Shown: positions 23,150-31,283 of the stretch, piece by piece
Position numbering within the stretch: position 1 is the stretch's first letter
Layout: every line of letters starts with the position of its first letter
Assembly: GCA_964583095.1 (NCBI GenBank)
Contig: CAZOVB010000048.1
Coordinates: 1 to 34,282, forward strand
Source: CAZOVB01 sp964583095
GTDB lineage: Bacteria > Planctomycetota > Phycisphaerae > SM23-33
Reading direction: 5' to 3'
DNA length: 34,282 bases
Made by a program: the position numbers and the translations under genes
The notes under the pieces: generated by a model
Databases searched by the model: none
Seen by the model: the letters and a program-made list of their open reading frames with translations, nothing else
Told to the model about the DNA's origin: nothing

Positions 23150-25384
23150 ATGGCCTCCCGGCATGAACAACCCCGCGGCGCCGTCCTCAGGCCGGGACAA
23201 CTCGACCAGGCCTTGCGCCGGATCGAGGATCTGCCCTTCCCGCCCGCGCTGGCTGGGGGACTGCTTACCGTCCTGCTCGAACCAGACGCCTGTAAGGCGC
23301 CCAACCCGAGGCTGACCACGCTGATTCAGAGCCATCCGGTCACCGCCGCCTTGGCCATTCGGACCTGGAGGCAGGAAGAGAACAGCACGTTTCCCCTCGC
23401 CGACACGATCGGCCCCGAAAATCTTGCCCTGCTGGAACCCGAGCTTCTCTCACCCAGGATCCAGTGGCCCGAGGACGGGGGGGCCTTCGACCTGCATAAA
23501 TACTGGATGCACAGCCTGGCCGTGGCGTTGGGGGCCCGGGAACTGGCCCGACTGGATCCGGCCGGGACAGACCCCGCCCAGGCCTGGTACGCCGGGCTGC
23601 TGCACGACCTGGGCAAGCTCGCCCTGGCCGACCTGTTCCCCAAGGCCTATCGCCGCGTCCTGGGTGCCTGCCACAGGGGCCAGGGCGACCTGAACGAGTA
23701 CGAGCGATGCCTGCTGGGGGTGGATCACGTGTCCTTCGGACGCAGACTGGCCCAGCAGTGGGACCTCGGACCCGGCGCCAACGAGGCCATCTGGATGCAT
23801 CATCAACCCTTCGAGGCCATCCCGGCAAGCGTTCGCTCTGCCCGCCTGGTCGGGATCTGCGGCCTGGCCGACACCATGGCCCGCCAGGCCGGCATCGGCT
23901 TCTCCGGCAATCCCGCCCTGCCCCGAACGTGCCGGCAACTGGCCTCGGGCCTGCAACTGCCCTCCGATCAGGTGGAGGACATCTCAGACCGCCTCGAGGA
24001 CCACCTGCATCAGCACCTGGAGAAACTCGATCTGCCCCGGCTCACCGATCGCGTTGCCCTGGGCCGACTCCAGGCCGACGCCAACCGCCTGCTGGGCCAA
24101 CTGCTTCGAAACGCCCGGCAAGAGGCCCTGGGCGCCCGACAGGGGCGGGAAGCCCTCCAGGCCGCTTGCAACGCTTTTGCCCGCTCCCGGCCTGAGCAGT
24201 ACCTGGTCGATGTACTCGAGCTGGCTCTCGAAGCCGTCGCTTCGATCCACCCGGCCCGGGACCCACAGGCTCCCTGCCTCTGCTATGGAATCGACACCAC
24301 AGGTCCCGAAGCGATTTTCGTTCGCAAGCCAGCCAACGGTCCCTGCACGTGCCTTGCCTGCAATCCGGCGGTGCTTTCGGGGCCCGGCCGGCTCCAGCAG
24401 GGGCCCGGCAGGGCGGCCTTGTCTCAACTGCTCCGGGAGCCTTCGGCCCTGGCCGACTGGCCGAACCTGGCCGGATCCTTCCATCTGCCTCTGCTGTGGA
24501 ATGCCCGGCTTGTGGGAGGCCTGCTCCTTCCCGCTGCCGGATCGGACGATACCCGGGGGGCTCTTTGCCTGCTGGCCCAGTTGCTGGGGCCTATGGTGGG
24601 GCTCACCGAGGCCCGGCAGGGGACACTGCGTCTTTCGGAAGAATTGGCCGGCGTATCCGTTACCCTCACCGCTACCCAGGATGCACTGGCCGAGCAGAAA
24701 ACCATGCGCGCCGTTGGCCAGATGGCCGCCGGGGCCGCCCACGAGCTCAATACGCCCCTGGCGCTGATTTCCGGCCGGGCCCAGCTCATGCAGGACAAAT
24801 CCGACCGCATCGAAGACCGCGAAGCCTGGGGGGGGGTCGCCCAGCAGGCCCAGCGGATCAGCGATATCATCTCGGAACTTATGAGCTTTGCCTCGCCCCC
24901 CGAGCCAAAACCCCAGGCCTGCAGCCTGGTCGAACTGGTCGATCGGGCCACGGAATCCTTTCTCGCGTCAAACCATCCTCAAGTTCCGCAGATTTCCTTC
25001 GAAAAGAGCATTGGTGAGGATCTGCCCTCGGCCTGGGTCGACCCGGCCCAGATGACGGGTGTGATCCTGGAGTTGATCACCAATGCCGCCAATGCCTCGC
25101 CCGAAGGCGGAAAGATCGCCTTTTCGGGCCAGGCCGACGAAATCGCCCGGCGGGTGGTGCTTCGCGTAATGGACCAGGGACTGGGAATGGACGAAAACAC
25201 ACTGCAATCCTCCTGCACCCCCTTCTTCTCGAAGCACGCAGCCGGACGACGCCGTGGCCTGGGCCTGCCCCTGGCCAAAAGGTACGTGGAAAACAACGGC
25301 GGGTCATTGGGTATCACCTCCAAGCCGAATCAGGGCACCGAAGCGAACGTATCGCTGCCCATCGCTGAAGTTCAGGCTCCGTGA
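23150..25384 (+). CDS. Histidine kinase with N-terminal HDOD/HD domain and central GAF-like region
   Basis: 744 residues with no membrane segment, so cytoplasmic. About 15-250 is an HDOD/HD-type domain: YWMHSLAVALGA (His121), AGLLHDLGKLAL (His152-Asp153, Lys156), VDHVSFG (His193) and WMHHQP (His217/218), with the HD metal ligands retained. A coiled-coil stretch lies at about 280-345. About 350-490 looks like a GAF domain with several Cys (CLC at 376-378; CTCLAC at 399-404). The kinase core has HELNTPLALI (phospho-His531), ELITNAANAS (N box), MDQGLGMDE (G1), PFFSKH (F box) and RRRGLGLPLAKRYV (G2). It lies between two receiver proteins, with 17- and 8-base gaps, and probably phosphorylates one or both. 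Confidence 0.94.
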   Translation: MASRHEQPRGAVLRPGQLDQALRRIEDLPFPPALAGGLLTVLLEPDACKAPNPRLTTLIQSHPVTAALAIRTWRQEENSTFPLADTIGPENLALLEPELLSPRIQWPEDGGAFDLHKYWMHSLAVALGARELARLDPAGTDPAQAWYAGLLHDLGKLALADLFPKAYRRVLGACHRGQGDLNEYERCLLGVDHVSFGRRLAQQWDLGPGANEAIWMHHQPFEAIPASVRSARLVGICGLADTMARQAGIGFSGNPALPRTCRQLASGLQLPSDQVEDISDRLEDHLHQHLEKLDLPRLTDRVALGRLQADANRLLGQLLRNARQEALGARQGREALQAACNAFARSRPEQYLVDVLELALEAVASIHPARDPQAPCLCYGIDTTGPEAIFVRKPANGPCTCLACNPAVLSGPGRLQQGPGRAALSQLLREPSALADWPNLAGSFHLPLLWNARLVGGLLLPAAGSDDTRGALCLLAQLLGPMVGLTEARQGTLRLSEELAGVSVTLTATQDALAEQKTMRAVGQMAAGAAHELNTPLALISGRAQLMQDKSDRIEDREAWGGVAQQAQRISDIISELMSFASPPEPKPQACSLVELVDRATESFLASNHPQVPQISFEKSIGEDLPSAWVDPAQMTGVILELITNAANASPEGGKIAFSGQADEIARRVVLRVMDQGLGMDENTLQSSCTPFFSKHAAGRRRGLGLPLAKRYVENNGGSLGITSKPNQGTEANVSLPIAEVQAP

Positions 25385-25392
25385 GGGTACCA

Positions 25393-26388
25393 ATGCCGAA
25401 ATCCAGACCCGCGATTCTTGTCGTGGACGACGAAGCTCCCATCCGCGAATTGCTTTCCGACATGCTCTCGGATCAGGGCTATGTCATCTCCACCGCCGCC
25501 AACGGCGCCGAAGCCCTGGAAAAAGCCCAGTTCCATCGGCCCGATATGCTGGTGACCGATCTGCTCCTGGGCGACTGCAACGGCCTGGAGATCATCGACA
25601 CCATCCGGAACGAGGTTTCGGACATCCCCGCGGTGGTCATCACCGGCCACGGCGATCCGCAGATGCTCTCGGACGCCTCGCGAAGGCGACCGGTCGAACT
25701 GATCACCAAACCGCTTGATCTGGACCGGCTCGGCCAGGCCGTCCGCGCAGAGCTTCGAAGAACCGAAGCCTCCCGGCGCCTGCGAAATCGAAACCGTCGC
25801 CTCCGCCAGGCCTTGCGCCTGACCAACCGCAAACGCAGAAACCACAAAGATTCCTTCCAGCAGACCTGCTCGGATCTCACCGCCGCCTACCGGTCCCTTT
25901 CGGGACAGATGGCCATGCAGGGCATCGTACTCAACTACCAGAAGACGCTGCTCTCGGCCCGGTGCGACGACGACGTCTTCGCCAGCCTGTTCAGAACCTT
26001 CGTCCAGCGAACCGGGCCGGTCTTCGGCGTGGCCATGGTCTGCGACTCCAACGCCCAGCTTCGCATTGTCGGACGTTTCGGCGTACCCCATCCGGATTCC
26101 CTGCCCTTCTGCCAAAGACTCACCGATCCGCTGATCGACGTGCTGCTCACCAGCCCCCAGTGCACGCTGATGGACGCACAGGAACGCAGCGACCTCTTCG
26201 ATGCAACCATCCGGAAGTACCTGGTGGGGGTTTCGATCCTGGCCGTGCCGCTGATTCCCTCTCCGGGGGAGATGATCGGCATGAGCGTCTTCTACCGAAA
26301 GGGAGAACAGCCCTTCACCGGAAGTGACGTCGCCTTGGCCGAAATGGTCTCGCACCCCACAGCCGTCGCAATCCGGCGCAACGACTGA
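25393..26388 (+). CDS. Response regulator: receiver, coiled coil and GAF domain
   Basis: 331 residues from ATG 25393. An in-frame GTG at 25381 overlaps the kinase stop, but GAGG at 25383-25386 suits the ATG better. The receiver (about 7-120) has VVDDE (Asp12, Asp13), phospho-acceptor Asp56 in LVTDLLLGD, Thr84 and Lys106. A highly basic coiled coil (about 120-165, rich in RRLRNRNRRLRQ-type repeats) leads to a GAF-like domain (about 175-325; FGVAMVCDS, VSILAVPLIP, and GMSVFYRKG near the end). There is no recognisable DNA-binding, GGDEF, EAL or kinase output, so it may act by protein contact or through the basic coiled coil. It is the last gene of the three-gene unit, and its stop is 18 bases from the convergent ptsP. 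Confidence 0.92.
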   Translation: MPKSRPAILVVDDEAPIRELLSDMLSDQGYVISTAANGAEALEKAQFHRPDMLVTDLLLGDCNGLEIIDTIRNEVSDIPAVVITGHGDPQMLSDASRRRPVELITKPLDLDRLGQAVRAELRRTEASRRLRNRNRRLRQALRLTNRKRRNHKDSFQQTCSDLTAAYRSLSGQMAMQGIVLNYQKTLLSARCDDDVFASLFRTFVQRTGPVFGVAMVCDSNAQLRIVGRFGVPHPDSLPFCQRLTDPLIDVLLTSPQCTLMDAQERSDLFDATIRKYLVGVSILAVPLIPSPGEMIGMSVFYRKGEQPFTGSDVALAEMVSHPTAVAIRRND

Positions 26389-26406
26389 CCGCAGGCTGGG
26401 GACGTA

Positions 26407-28695
26407 TCAACCGGGCTGCTTCTGGGAGGCCAGGACTTCCTCCACCCCGCCAAGTGTCTGCTGGGCCAGGAGACGCTCGGAAAACGCCCGGGCTTCTTCG
26501 ACGCTCAGTGATTCGATGCGCCTCTGCAGACTCGGAACGTAGCGCGGCTCCACGCTGAAGGCCTCGATGCCGATGCCCACCAGAAAGGCAGCAAACCGAT
26601 CCTCGTGGGCCATCTCTCCACAGACGGACACTTCCTTCCCGGCTTCCTGACCGGCCCGGGCAACCCGCGCCAGGGCCCGGAGCATGGCTGGATGATGGGC
26701 CCGGAAGTACGAAGCCACCTTCTCGTTGGTGCGGTCGACGGCCAGGAGAAATTGTGTCAGGTCGTTGGTTCCCACGCAGAGGAAATCCGCTTCGGCGGCC
26801 AGGACATCCACCGTCGCCACGGCCGAGGGAACCTCCACCATCACACCGATCTTCGGGTCACGGCAGTGCTCGAGCCCCTGCTGGTCGAGCTGGTCCAGGC
26901 ACTTTTCCACCACCTCCCGGGCCTGGAGGAAATCCTCGATGCCCGAGATCATCGGGAACATGATCCGCAGCGAGTTGCAGTCCGAGGCCGAACGCAGCAG
27001 CGCGCGAATCTGCTGCTCGAACACGTCCCTATGCCGCATCGAAAAGCGAATCGCCCGCAGCCCCAACGCGGGGTTCTCTTCCACCGTCTCGTCGAAATAG
27101 CTCAAGAGCTTGTCGCCGCCCACGTCCAGTGTACGGAAGGTCAGTTCATGCCCATCCAGGGCGTCGACGAGTCGGCTGTAGATCACGAACTGCTCTTCCT
27201 CGCTGGGAAGCGTCGTGCGGATCAGGAACGGGAATTCGCTTCGATAGAGTCCGACCCCCTCGGCCTGGACCTGCTGAACCATCGCCAGATCGGTAAGCAG
27301 GTTCACGTTGGCCAGAAGACGAATGCGGTGTCCGTCGCGGGTGTAGGTTTCGGGCTTGGCCTTCTTGCCGACCTGGCCGATGGCCTTGCGGGAGACGTTT
27401 CGCTGCCGGAAGGTATCGACGATCTCCTCGGAGGGGTTGACATGGATATTGCCCAACTCGGCATCCAGGAGGATCTTGCTGTCGGGGGGAAGATCCAGCA
27501 GGCGTTGTTCCTGGGCGATCACCAGGGGCAGATCCAGCGAACGGGCGAGAATGGACACATGGGACGTCACACCCCCCGAGACCAGCACCACGCCCTTGAC
27601 GTTGCTCGTGACCAGCTTGAGCACGTCCGAGGGGTACAATTCGCGTGCGATAATCACGTGTTCCCGATCGCTGACGGTAATATCCACGCCGATTTCCAAC
27701 CCGGTCAGGTTGGCCAGGATCCGCTGGGAGAGGTCCTCGACATCCTGGGCCTTTTCCCGAATGTAAGCATGGTTGGATGCGATGAGAAGATCCGCGTATT
27801 TCCGCGAGACCTGCTGCACCGCCCGGGGCGGGTTCTCCCCCGACTGGGCCCTGGAGACCATCTCACCCACGAAGGCATGGTCCTTGAGCATCATCAGGTG
27901 GGCATCGAAAATCAATGAAGCCATCTCGGGCAGACGCTGACCCACACGCTTCTGAAGCGACTGGAGCTGCTGGGCCGTCTCGGACAGCGCCTCCTGAAGC
28001 TGTTCAAGCGTATACTGACGCCCGAAATTCCGGGTCGAGAGCGTCCGTCGGCTGCGCGTGGGGTCGTGGATCAGCACGGATGCATAGGCAAAGCCCTTGC
28101 TGGCCACCTCGGCCTTTACCAGCTTGATCTGCTCGGAAGGGCTCACCCTCGGCCCCTGGCGATCCTCCTGGGTCTGAAGCTCCATGAGGATCCGGGCGGT
28201 TTCAATCGCACTGGCAAGCTGCGAGGCCGTGGCGCGAAGGGCCATCACGTCCTTCTCGTCGAAGCTGCTGCGCTGTTCGCGCTGCACGACCAGCACGCCG
28301 ATCTTCTCGACACCTTTGAGGATCGGCACGGCCAGGAAGGACTCGAACGCCTCTTCATTCAGGCCGTCGACGAGCTTGTAATCCGGGTGGCTGCTGGCGG
28401 ACTGGACGCAGATGGGCCTCAGTTCCCGCAGGCTGCGTCCCGTCAGGCCCTCGTTGACGCTCATACGCACCTTGCCGACCGATTCGGCGTTGAGCCCGAC
28501 GGTGGCGCGCAGCACCAACTGCTCGCTCTGGTCGTCGTACAGATAGATCGAGCAGACGTCGCTGTGGAGGTGATTGGCGACCATCTGCACGATCTGGTCC
28601 AGAATCGCCGGCAGATCGCTGCTGCCGGCCAGCCGGGCCGACATCTCGCCAATATCACACAACAGGCCCAGGATGTCCTTCTCACTGCGTCGCAA
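26407..28695 (-). CDS. ptsP: Phosphoenolpyruvate-protein phosphotransferase PtsP (Enzyme I-Ntr with GAF domain)
   Basis: First enzyme of the nitrogen-related PTS, passing phosphate from PEP to an HPr/NPr-like protein. 762 residues: N-terminal GAF (about 5-170), then the Enzyme I domains. Motifs are GGVTSHVSILARS with phospho-His379, GVGLYRSEFPFL (Arg485), TLDVGGDK, ENPALGLRAIRF, MFPMIS, EVPSAV, VGTNDLTQFLLAVDRTN and CGEMA with catalytic Cys692. The start is a TTG at 28695 without a clear ribosome-binding site; an in-frame stop lies about 50 bases upstream, and the first in-frame ATG (codon 18) would cut into the GAF domain. NPr (ptsO), ptsN and rpoN are absent nearby. It is convergent with the phosphorelay operon. 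Confidence 0.96.
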   Translation of the reverse strand: MRRSEKDILGLLCDIGEMSARLAGSSDLPAILDQIVQMVANHLHSDVCSIYLYDDQSEQLVLRATVGLNAESVGKVRMSVNEGLTGRSLRELRPICVQSASSHPDYKLVDGLNEEAFESFLAVPILKGVEKIGVLVVQREQRSSFDEKDVMALRATASQLASAIETARILMELQTQEDRQGPRVSPSEQIKLVKAEVASKGFAYASVLIHDPTRSRRTLSTRNFGRQYTLEQLQEALSETAQQLQSLQKRVGQRLPEMASLIFDAHLMMLKDHAFVGEMVSRAQSGENPPRAVQQVSRKYADLLIASNHAYIREKAQDVEDLSQRILANLTGLEIGVDITVSDREHVIIARELYPSDVLKLVTSNVKGVVLVSGGVTSHVSILARSLDLPLVIAQEQRLLDLPPDSKILLDAELGNIHVNPSEEIVDTFRQRNVSRKAIGQVGKKAKPETYTRDGHRIRLLANVNLLTDLAMVQQVQAEGVGLYRSEFPFLIRTTLPSEEEQFVIYSRLVDALDGHELTFRTLDVGGDKLLSYFDETVEENPALGLRAIRFSMRHRDVFEQQIRALLRSASDCNSLRIMFPMISGIEDFLQAREVVEKCLDQLDQQGLEHCRDPKIGVMVEVPSAVATVDVLAAEADFLCVGTNDLTQFLLAVDRTNEKVASYFRAHHPAMLRALARVARAGQEAGKEVSVCGEMAHEDRFAAFLVGIGIEAFSVEPRYVPSLQRRIESLSVEEARAFSERLLAQQTLGGVEEVLASQKQPG

Positions 28696-28722
28696 CGGTT
28701 CGAATCCGAATCGAGGTGTGCC

Positions 28723-28739
28723 CCCGGCACAAAGCCGGG
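28723..28739. repeat. Short GC-only hairpin upstream of ptsP
   Basis: CCCGGC-ACAAA-GCCGGG, six perfect pairs with a five-base loop, about 28 bases before the ptsP start on the minus strand. There is no T-run on either strand, so it is not a canonical terminator. It could be a leader hairpin or a residual end signal for the minus-strand peptide gene upstream. Confidence 0.4.
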
Positions 28740-28835
28740 CCTAAGATCACGCTATTAGAGTACCGACTCGCGACCATTAGAGCAAGAATCGCTCGCGGTA
28801 CCAGGATCGTCCCCGATCCGGAACCCGTCGCGCGG

Positions 28836-29012
28836 TCAGGCCTGCGAGGATCCCGAGGGTCCCGCGGACGAGTGAGACTTCTTCCTGGCCAGAAACCAAC
28901 CGATCAGGAATACCAACGGAATGGCGATCAGGTGGACGATCCACCAGCCAACATTGAGAAAACGAAAGCTCTCGGGCAAGAGATAACCGACTGTGAGTAC
29001 CGAAGGGATCAT
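28836..29012 (-). CDS. 58-residue single-span membrane peptide
   Basis: MIPSVLTVGYLLPESF begins a short N-terminal region, followed by one hydrophobic span (about 21-42, WWIVHLIAIPLVFLIGWFL) and a small basic/Ser-Gly tail (ARKKSHSS). The start is the ATG at 29012 because AAAGGAG lies seven bases before it; an upstream in-frame ATG at 29030 would place that ribosome-binding site inside the gene. I do not recognise a family. The positive-inside rule predicts the tail in the cytoplasm. It is divergent from the TrmO-like gene, and 140 bases upstream of ptsP on the same strand. The strong ribosome-binding site and clear membrane pattern make it likely to be real. Confidence 0.68.
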   Translation of the reverse strand: MIPSVLTVGYLLPESFRFLNVGWWIVHLIAIPLVFLIGWFLARKKSHSSAGPSGSSQA

Positions 29013-29018
29013 GCTGTT

Positions 29019-29025
29019 CTCCTTT
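29019..29025 (-). promoter_or_regulatory. Ribosome-binding site deciding the small membrane peptide start
   Basis: AAAGGAG on the minus strand, spaced six bases from the ATG at 29012. It is one of the strongest ribosome-binding sites in the window. Confidence 0.75.
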
Positions 29026-29164
29026 GACATGACTTAGCTTGCGACGTACGGTTACGCCTGCACGTATTCTATCCGCCCGGCGGAAAAGGAGTTCTTCGCT
29101 TTTTCCCCCGCAGGCCTCCAAGCCGGATGGATCCATACAACTGCTTGCACGAAAGGAATACCTC

Positions 29165-29683
29165 ATGTCGCTCTCCCCGGCCGCGCCTGCAGTCCTTCTT
29201 TTGACCGTTTCCATCCTCCTCTTGTCCGCTTCAGGCTGCGCACAGGATGGTCCCCGCTCCCCGGACGCCTCGGACAGGCCCTGCCGTCCCGGACAACCCT
29301 CTGCCCCCGAGGAAAAGCAACCCCAGGACAGGGTCTATCACCTCCACCCGATCGGCCAGGTCGTCCGACGCGACGGCAAGACCCTCATCGTCCTGAAGGA
29401 GAAGTACCAGCCGGGCCTGATGGGCCTGGAGAACTTCCCCCAGGTCACGGTGGTCTACTGGTTCGACCGAAACGACACACCCGAGAAACGATCCATTCTC
29501 CAGGTGCACCCGCGCGGCAACCGCGAGAACCCCAAACGCGGCGTCTTCGCCACCCACTCACCGGTCCGACCCAACTTGATTGCCATCAGCCGATGCAAAA
29601 TCATTCGCATCGACGGCAATGTGATCGAAGTGGACAAGATCGACGCCTTCGATCATTCCCCCGTGCTGGACCTGAAGAATTAA
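29165..29683 (+). CDS. TrmO/TsaA-family (UPF0066) protein with a lipoprotein-type signal
   Basis: 172 residues. AAAGGA at 29152-29157 supports the ATG at 29165. The N-terminus is a signal peptide (VLLLTVSILLLSASGC) with a lipobox-like end at Cys25, followed by a Pro/Gln/Asp-rich spacer to about 50. The rest is a TrmO-type beta-barrel domain: LHPIGQVVRR, GLENFPQVTVVYWF, HPRGNRENPKRGVFATHSP, the family motif SPVRPNLIAIS, and the ending SPVLDLK, which corresponds to the family's 'TPvLDIKPY'. Cytoplasmic TrmO uses SAM to methylate t6A37 of tRNA; export would separate this copy from tRNA and SAM, so its role is probably different. An unknown small gene follows after three bases. Confidence 0.85.
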   Translation: MSLSPAAPAVLLLTVSILLLSASGCAQDGPRSPDASDRPCRPGQPSAPEEKQPQDRVYHLHPIGQVVRRDGKTLIVLKEKYQPGLMGLENFPQVTVVYWFDRNDTPEKRSILQVHPRGNRENPKRGVFATHSPVRPNLIAISRCKIIRIDGNVIEVDKIDAFDHSPVLDLKN

Positions 29684-29686
29684 CGG

Positions 29687-30001
29687 ATGGCCTCGCCCAA
29701 GGCCAACGAGCCCAACGACCGTGCGCTCTACCGGGACGCTCAAGGCCTCTGGAGGCTCTGGGCCTGCGTCCGGAACACCTCCAACGGGCGCGTTCTGATC
29801 TGCTGGATCGGCTCCAGCCGGCATTGGCTGGCCTGGCACGTCTATGCCGGTGAGAATTGTGAAGACTCTGGCCCCGACCCCGCCCAAGCACAGGGCAAGT
29901 TCATCACGCGGCTGCCTGACATCGTAGCGAGCGAAATGGTTACCGACCCGCGGGCGGGCAAGCAGATTTCCGCTGCACAAGCACGCCCGGGGCGGAATTG
30001 A
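29687..30001 (+). CDS. Small hypothetical protein, 104 residues
   Basis: ATG three bases after the TrmO-like stop, with high-GC third codon positions like the neighbours. The middle is rich in Trp and Cys (LWRLWACVRNTSNGRVLICW, then HWLAWHVYAG). There is no signal peptide or membrane span. I recognise no family. Translation may be coupled to the upstream gene. tyrA starts 32 bases after the stop. The alternative is a non-coding spacer, but codon use and the tight junction argue for a gene. Confidence 0.6.
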   Translation: MASPKANEPNDRALYRDAQGLWRLWACVRNTSNGRVLICWIGSSRHWLAWHVYAGENCEDSGPDPAQAQGKFITRLPDIVASEMVTDPRAGKQISAAQARPGRN

Positions 30002-30033
30002 TTCCCTGGCCCCCGGCGGGTAAGCTGTCGGGC

Positions 30034-30918
30034 ATGGAGCCGCAACGCTTGAAACATATTACCATCGTGGGCGTCGGGCTGCTTGGCGGATCGGCCGGGC
30101 TGGCCGTAAAGGCCTGGGACCCTTCCATCCACGTCGCCGGCGTGGGCCGGCGCAAGAGCTCACTCGACGAGGCCAGGCAGGTCGGCGCCGTCGACTCGAT
30201 TCACATGGATCTCTCCGAGCCGGCCGGCCGAACCGATCTGGTCCTTCTGGCCACACCGGTGGGGGCTTTTGAACCTTTGCTCAAACAACTCGCCGAGGTC
30301 CTGCCTGACCGGGCCATCGTCACCGATGTCGGTTCGACCAAGGCTGCCGTCGTCGCAATCGCACGGGAAGTTCTGGGCCCAGGCGCGCGGTTTGTCGGCA
30401 GCCATCCGATGGCCGGCAGCGAACGAAAGGGACCCGCCTTCGCCCGGGCGGACCTCTTCCAGGATGCAACGTGTATCCTGACCCCAACAGGGCAGACCCC
30501 GCCGGATGTCACCCGCGCCGTCGAGAGCTTCTGGCAGGGACTCGGCATGAAAACCCTGCAATTGGCCCCGGAAGCCCACGACCGGGCCGCCGCCCGCGTC
30601 AGCCACCTGCCCCACGCGCTGGCCTCGCTGCTGATGCAGCATCCCCGCGATGAGGACCTGCCCGTCGCAGCCACCGGATTCCGCGATGCCACCCGCCTGG
30701 CCGGGGGAGACCCGGAAATGTGGCGGGATATCTTTCTGACCAACCGCCAGGCCGTCGTCGAGGCCTTGGACGATTTCGCCCGATCCCTCCAGACCCTGCG
30801 GGATCAGATCGCCCATGCGGACGCAGAAGCGCTGGAGGCGTTTTTAGCCCAGGGGCGGGATCGCCGCCAGGCCACAATCGGACAGCGCTTCTCCGACCGG
30901 CGCGTCGCCTTCGAATAA
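30034..30918 (+). CDS. tyrA: Prephenate dehydrogenase (TyrA family)
   Basis: NAD(P)-dependent oxidative decarboxylation of prephenate (or arogenate) in tyrosine synthesis. 294 residues from ATG 30034; a TTG at 29998 is in frame but overlaps the previous gene. The Rossmann motif GVGLLGGS is at 13-20; TDVGSTK and GSHPMAGSERKGP (His124) follow, then the helical dimer domain with HDRAAARVSHLPHAL, the conserved SHLPH motif, and GFRDATRLAGGDPEMWRDI. There is no fused chorismate mutase or ACT domain. The ribosome-binding site is weak. The stop is four bases from the end of the convergent small membrane protein. The NAD/NADP and prephenate/arogenate preferences cannot be settled from sequence alone. 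Confidence 0.95.
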   Translation: MEPQRLKHITIVGVGLLGGSAGLAVKAWDPSIHVAGVGRRKSSLDEARQVGAVDSIHMDLSEPAGRTDLVLLATPVGAFEPLLKQLAEVLPDRAIVTDVGSTKAAVVAIAREVLGPGARFVGSHPMAGSERKGPAFARADLFQDATCILTPTGQTPPDVTRAVESFWQGLGMKTLQLAPEAHDRAAARVSHLPHALASLLMQHPRDEDLPVAATGFRDATRLAGGDPEMWRDIFLTNRQAVVEALDDFARSLQTLRDQIAHADAEALEAFLAQGRDRRQATIGQRFSDRRVAFE

Positions 30919-30922
30919 CCCC

Positions 30923-31246
30923 CTATCGCCACTGGATGTGAAGCTGCCCCCACGGCGTTTCCAGCCACCACCTGCCGAAGTAAACCCAACCGGTTCGCAC
31001 GCCCCCCTGCTCATCCTCCACGGTTACCTGCCAGGTCCCCCGCTGGACCAGGGGCATCCAGAACAGCAGGCCTCCGGCGTGGCGGACAAAACGAAGCTTG
31101 AGCACGGCATAGCGGTTCCGATTGGCCCACTGGTAGATCCGTCGCTGCTGGATCTGCGAAACCAGCAGGGCCCCGGCGCCAAAGAGTCCCAGCGCCAGAA
31201 GGACCAGCAGGAATTTGAGCATAAGGCCCGTCGTGATCATCGGCAT
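30923..31246 (-). CDS. Small membrane protein of unknown function
   Basis: 107 residues from the ATG at 31246; ATGs at 31240 and 31222 are also possible, and none has a good ribosome-binding site. A hydrophobic span (LKFLLVLLALGLFGAGALLV, about 10-29) is followed by QQRRIYQWANRNRY and a soluble beta-rich tail with many aromatic residues (TWQVTVEDEQGG, GWVYFGRWWL). I do not recognise the family. It lies 37 bases downstream of the DUF167 gene on the same strand and ends four bases from tyrA. It is probably the last gene of the leuD transcript. Confidence 0.68.
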   Translation of the reverse strand: MPMITTGLMLKFLLVLLALGLFGAGALLVSQIQQRRIYQWANRNRYAVLKLRFVRHAGGLLFWMPLVQRGTWQVTVEDEQGGVRTGWVYFGRWWLETPWGQLHIQWR

Positions 31247-31283
31247 CCAGAGGGGGTGGAAAGGTAGGCCGCTCGTGCGGCTC

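Noticed and set aside
28690..28712. GGTTCGAATCC, resembling a tRNA T-loop
   Set aside because: Only three of five T-stem pairs form, no acceptor, D or anticodon arms fit around it, and the left side is ptsP coding sequence.
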